Assembly: GCA_905236405.1 (NCBI GenBank)
Contig: CAJOQB010000179.1
Location: 1-16,191, forward strand
Reading direction: 5' to 3'
Length of the DNA: 16,191 nt
Source: an uncultured Bacteroidales bacterium
GTDB lineage: Bacteria; Bacteroidota; Bacteroidia; Bacteroidales; P3
How positions within the stretch are numbered: the stretch's first letter is position 1; every line of letters begins with the position of its first letter. The translations under genes and the position numbers were made by a program. This document shows positions 13,819 through 16,191 of the stretch, piece after piece. Under the pieces are notes generated by a model that saw only the letters and a program-made list of their open reading frames with translations, did no database searches and was not told the DNA's origin.

Positions 13819-14697
13819 TTAATTGTTTTTTATCAGCTTCATGATACGATCGAAGTCGGCATCGTTGTTGAAGTGGATGGTCACAGTTCCTTTTCCGCGA
13901 CGACTCCGTTTGATATCGACTTCGCTCTGCAGATATTGTCTCAGCGAACTTTGTCCAGTGGCATGACGTTCAGGCAGGTTGTCCGTTTTTTTCTTGATGA
14001 CGGAGGTCTTCTTGGGTTTGCCAAAGTCTTTGACCAACTGTTCCGTTTGATGAACCGACAGATTCCGTTCGATGATGGTGTGCAGGATGGACAGATGTGC
14101 TTCGGGGTCTTCCACATTCACCAAGCAGCGGGCATGAGCCATGCTGATTTTATTGGTGCTCAATGCCAATTGAGTGTCGGAAGGAAGGTTGAGCAGACGC
14201 AGATAGTTGGTGATGGTGGTGCGGTTCTTCCCTACCCTCTCGCTCAACTGTTCGTGCGTCAGCTGGCATTCGTCGATGAGGGCAGCATAGGAGAAAGCAA
14301 TCTCCATAGCGTTAAGATTCTCGCGTTGAATATTTTCCACCAGAGCCATCTCCATCATCTGTGTATCGGTGGCCACACGGATATAAGCCGGTATTTCGGT
14401 CAATCCAGCCCGTTGCGAAGCACGGAAACGACGTTCGCCGGCAATCAGCTGATATTTGTCGTTGGGCATATGGCGCACGGTGATGGGCGTGATGACCCCC
14501 TGCTGTTTGATTGACTGAGCTAATTCCTCCAAAGCATCCTCGGCAAACTCCTTGCGGGGTTGGAACGGGTTGGTCTCTATCTTTTCGAGAGGGATAGTGG
14601 TAATGGCGGTGGTAAGGTTGGTGCCCGTTGCGAGGTCGACATCGCTGAGGATTGACCCCAATCCTCGTCCCAATCCTCCTTGTTTCTTTGTAGCCAT
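13819..14697 (-). CDS. parB: ParB chromosome partition protein
   Basis: CTP-dependent DNA clamp of 292 residues that loads at parS and spreads, acting with ParA in origin segregation. The N-terminus has the LGRGLGSIL motif (9-17), where ParA is contacted. The CTP-binding domain shows NPFQPRK (43-49), the GERRFRA motif (87-93) and ENIQRENLN (121-129). The helix-turn-helix is at about 147-166 (THEQLSERVGKNRTTITNYL). The C-terminal dimerisation domain follows a basic linker (KKTSVIKKK) and ends NDADFDRIMKLIKNN. It lies 43 bases after parA. No site resembling parS (TGTTTCACGTGAAACA type) was seen in this window, so the sites must lie elsewhere near the origin. The location suggests the window is not far from the chromosomal origin. 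Confidence 0.95.
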   Translation of the reverse strand: MATKKQGGLGRGLGSILSDVDLATGTNLTTAITTIPLEKIETNPFQPRKEFAEDALEELAQSIKQQGVITPITVRHMPNDKYQLIAGERRFRASQRAGLTEIPAYIRVATDTQMMEMALVENIQRENLNAMEIAFSYAALIDECQLTHEQLSERVGKNRTTITNYLRLLNLPSDTQLALSTNKISMAHARCLVNVEDPEAHLSILHTIIERNLSVHQTEQLVKDFGKPKKTSVIKKKTDNLPERHATGQSSLRQYLQSEVDIKRSRRGKGTVTIHFNNDADFDRIMKLIKNN

Positions 14698-14740
14698 ATA
14701 TGTTGGGTGGTAGTTTGTTGGTTAGAGAATAAAGAAAGAG

Positions 14741-15511
14741 TTAAATCTTTCCGTTTCGTTTAAGGATTTCGTTGGCGAGGTTCAAATAGTTGATAGCACC
14801 CATGCTCGATGCGTCGTGCATGATGATAGGTTTGCCATAGCTGGGAGCCTCTGCAAGTTTGGTGTTGCGATATATCATGGTGTCGAACACCATGCTCTTG
14901 AAATGCGAACGCACATCCTCCACCACCTGTCTTGCCAAACGCAGACGCGAGTCGTACATCGTGATGAGCAATCCTTCGATACTCAAGCTGGTGTTGAGTC
15001 GTGTTTGGACAATGCGAACGGTGTTGAGCAACTTCCCAAGTCCTTCGAGGGCAAAATACTCGCTTTGGATGGGGATGATGACCGAGTCGCTGGCCGTGAG
15101 GGCGTTGATGGTGATGATACCCAACGACGGCGAGCAGTCGATGATGATGAAATCGTAGTCGTCTTTGACGGGTTGTATGGCGTTCTGGATGTAGAACTCG
15201 CGTTTCTTGGCGTTGACCAGTTCGATTTCGGCGCCCACCAGGTCGATACGGGTGGGGAGCAGATAGAGATTAGGGGTATCGGTTTCGACGATACAATCCT
15301 TCACATTGGCCTGACCCATGAAACACTCATAGGCGCTCTTCTCCAGCTGGTCGGGGTCGATGCCCAAACCCGATGTGGCATTGGCTTGCGGGTCGGCATC
15401 GATGAGCAGCACTTTATATTCCAAAACAGCCAACGAGGCGCTGAGGTTGCACGAAGTGGTGGTTTTGCCCACTCCGCCTTTCTGGTTGGCCACGGAAATG
15501 ATTTTTCCCAT
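14741..15511 (-). CDS. parA: ParA (Soj-type) partition ATPase
   Basis: Cytoplasmic MinD/ParA ATPase of 256 residues, which binds the nucleoid non-specifically when ATP-bound and is released by ParB. It has the deviant Walker A KGGVGKTT (11-18, with signature Lys11), the Walker A' DADPQ (38-42) and the Walker B IIIDCSPSLG (122-131). The length fits the short chromosomal (Soj) type that lacks an N-terminal DNA-binding domain. The ATG at 15511 starts MGKIISVANQ exactly where the fold begins. It starts 11 bases after the PUR-alpha-like gene and is followed by parB, so PUR, parA, parB and the DUF5683 gene probably form one operon. Confidence 0.96.
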   Translation of the reverse strand: MGKIISVANQKGGVGKTTTSCNLSASLAVLEYKVLLIDADPQANATSGLGIDPDQLEKSAYECFMGQANVKDCIVETDTPNLYLLPTRIDLVGAEIELVNAKKREFYIQNAIQPVKDDYDFIIIDCSPSLGIITINALTASDSVIIPIQSEYFALEGLGKLLNTVRIVQTRLNTSLSIEGLLITMYDSRLRLARQVVEDVRSHFKSMVFDTMIYRNTKLAEAPSYGKPIIMHDASSMGAINYLNLANEILKRNGKI

Positions 15512-15522
15512 TTATCAGTTGA

Positions 15523-15879
15523 TTAGATGTTGAAGTTAAGATTGTCGATATCGGATATAACGCTGTCGAATTCATCTTTGCGTTCCTCTTCCTGTGCAGG
15601 CATTTCCGAATCTGCAGGAATTTCGCCTGTCTCGATGAAGTGGAATGCATTTGAGAGACCGCGTTGGAATTTCTCGAAGTCTTCTTTGTAGAGGAACATC
15701 TTGTTCTTGTCGAAATAGAATTGACCTGTTTCGTTGTCAAACACTTTTCTGCTCTCTGCGATGGTGATGAATTTGTCGCCACCCTTTGTTTGTTTCACAT
15801 CGAAGAAATACTTGCGTTTTCCTGCGCTGATTGACTGAGAATACAGTTCTTCCGGTTGTTCTTTCTTTTTCGGATACAT
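15523..15879 (-). CDS. PUR-alpha-like nucleic-acid-binding protein (DUF3276)
   Basis: 118-residue protein of the bacterial PUR family (DUF3276), whose members bind single-stranded nucleic acids; the Borrelia relative BpuR binds RNA and DNA. The single PUR repeat spans about 18-85: SAGKRKYFFDVKQTKGGDKFITIAESRK, then a KMFLYKEDFEKFQRGL segment (60-74) and the end of the fold at FIETGE. An acidic tail follows (EEERKDEFDSVISDIDN). I chose the ATG at 15879 (MYPKKKEQ); the frame remains open to 15936, but that extension has no family similarity that I recognise. It probably leads the parA-parB operon, 11 bases upstream of parA. A 66-base gap separates it from the preceding gene and contains an inverted repeat; no TTTG/TAnnTTTG promoter was found there. 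A regulatory or nucleoid role beside ParAB is possible but unproven. Confidence 0.85.
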   Translation of the reverse strand: MYPKKKEQPEELYSQSISAGKRKYFFDVKQTKGGDKFITIAESRKVFDNETGQFYFDKNKMFLYKEDFEKFQRGLSNAFHFIETGEIPADSEMPAQEEERKDEFDSVISDIDNLNFNI

Positions 15880-15912
15880 ACTTTCTTTATTATTACTTTG
15901 TTTAAATTCAAT

Positions 15913-15936
15913 TTGTTGTTTATGCAATGACAACAA
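15913..15936 (-). repeat. Inverted repeat upstream of PUR-alpha-like gene
   Basis: TTGTTGT (15913-15919) and ACAACAA (15930-15936) form perfect 7-base arms around a 10-base loop, between the CdsB-like gene stop and the PUR gene start. AT-rich and without a T-run, it is a poor terminator; it could be an operator for a dimeric regulator or chance. Confidence 0.3.
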
Positions 15937-15945
15937 GTCGATTGG

Positions 15946-16191
15946 TTAATCGACCTCCTCGTGGCAATTGCATTCCTTGTGGGTCATGATATCGAGAATG
16001 ATGTTATCGGTTTGATCCATTCCGTCGTGCCCCAGGCGTCCGAGGTTGCCCACCGAGCGGTCGACATCCTGTTCCGAAAGGCCGTCGGTTTCGTCGACGA
16101 CTTTGTTTTGCATAGCCAAGTGGCTGCTGACGAACGCGCTATAGATGCCTGTGGCCATTTTGAGGGCGCAACTTGGTTTGGCGCCGTCGCA
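15946..16191 (-). CDS. L-cysteine desulfidase-like protein, UPF0597/CdsB family (C-terminal part)
   Basis: Only the last 81 residues are in the window; the gene continues beyond 16191. The visible part opens with CDGAKPSCALK, the C-terminal signature of the UPF0597 (YhaM/CdsB) and serine dehydratase alpha-like family. Its Cys residues serve as ligands of an iron-sulfur cluster in L-cysteine desulfidase, which breaks L-cysteine down to pyruvate, ammonia and sulfide. A helical segment then follows (MATGIYSAFVSSHLAMQ) and the VGNLGRLGHDGMDQTDNIILDIM block that closes the family fold. A short extra tail KECNCHEEVD adds two Cys and one His beyond the usual end. Being partial, the rest of the active site cannot be checked. 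Confidence 0.8.
   Translation of the reverse strand, partial: CDGAKPSCALKMATGIYSAFVSSHLAMQNKVVDETDGLSEQDVDRSVGNLGRLGHDGMDQTDNIILDIMTHKECNCHEEVD

Noticed and set aside
15880..15936. Longer start for the PUR-alpha-like protein
   Set aside because: The extension runs through the intergenic inverted repeat and adds no family sequence; ATG 15879 is preferred.
1..16191. Mobile element, CRISPR array or toxin-antitoxin system
   Set aside because: No transposase, integrase, direct repeats, repeat-spacer pattern or recognisable toxin family was found.

Overview
The window looks like chromosomal DNA of a Bacteroidales bacterium, probably Prevotellaceae or a close relative. Three things point there. 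Two strong promoters match the Bacteroidota form (-33 TTTG, about 18-19 bases, -7 TAnnTTTG). Aspartate carbamoyltransferase is split into PyrB and PyrI. The gene set is typical: parAB next to a DUF5683 protein, a PUR-alpha/DUF3276 protein, a GH29 fucosidase lipoprotein and HemW. There are no insertion sequences, phage genes, CRISPR arrays or rRNA genes. Apart from the first gene, everything is on the minus strand.

Layout from left to right. Positions 1-1530 (+) hold a lipid A-type phosphoethanolamine transferase, which meets an AT-rich orphan gene (1527-1865, -) tail to tail. Then come hemW (1903-3045) and a tRNA-Met(CAT) at 3097-3170 with its own promoter and intrinsic terminator. From 3377 to 10754 lies a tightly packed minus-strand run, transcribed as pyrB, pyrI, a 4-TM membrane protein, a murD-like ligase, an M20 amidohydrolase, a GH29 fucosidase and adenine deaminase. 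All gaps are 36 bases or less and two junctions overlap. Upstream (11008-13140) are an 8-repeat TPR lipoprotein and a lipoprotein with a Cys/His-rich tail. From 13201 to 15879 is the segregation cluster (DUF5683, parB, parA, PUR-alpha/DUF3276). The window ends inside a UPF0597/CdsB L-cysteine desulfidase-like gene.

The most interesting element is the roughly 190-base leader of pyrB. A strong promoter (10950-10979) is followed by a 32-codon open frame (10875-10777, -). That frame crosses a U-rich stretch, then runs straight through an intrinsic terminator (10843-10817), and stops 22 bases before the pyrB start. This is the architecture of the enterobacterial pyrBI attenuator, where UTP-sensitive RNA polymerase pausing and translation of a leader peptide decide termination. 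I know of no such attenuator described in Bacteroidota. If real, it would control pyrBI and possibly the murD-M20-GH29-ade genes behind it. Other points of note are a MurD that seems to be a second, divergent copy outside the usual cell-wall cluster, and an unrecognised lipoprotein whose last 100 residues contain 11 Cys and several His.
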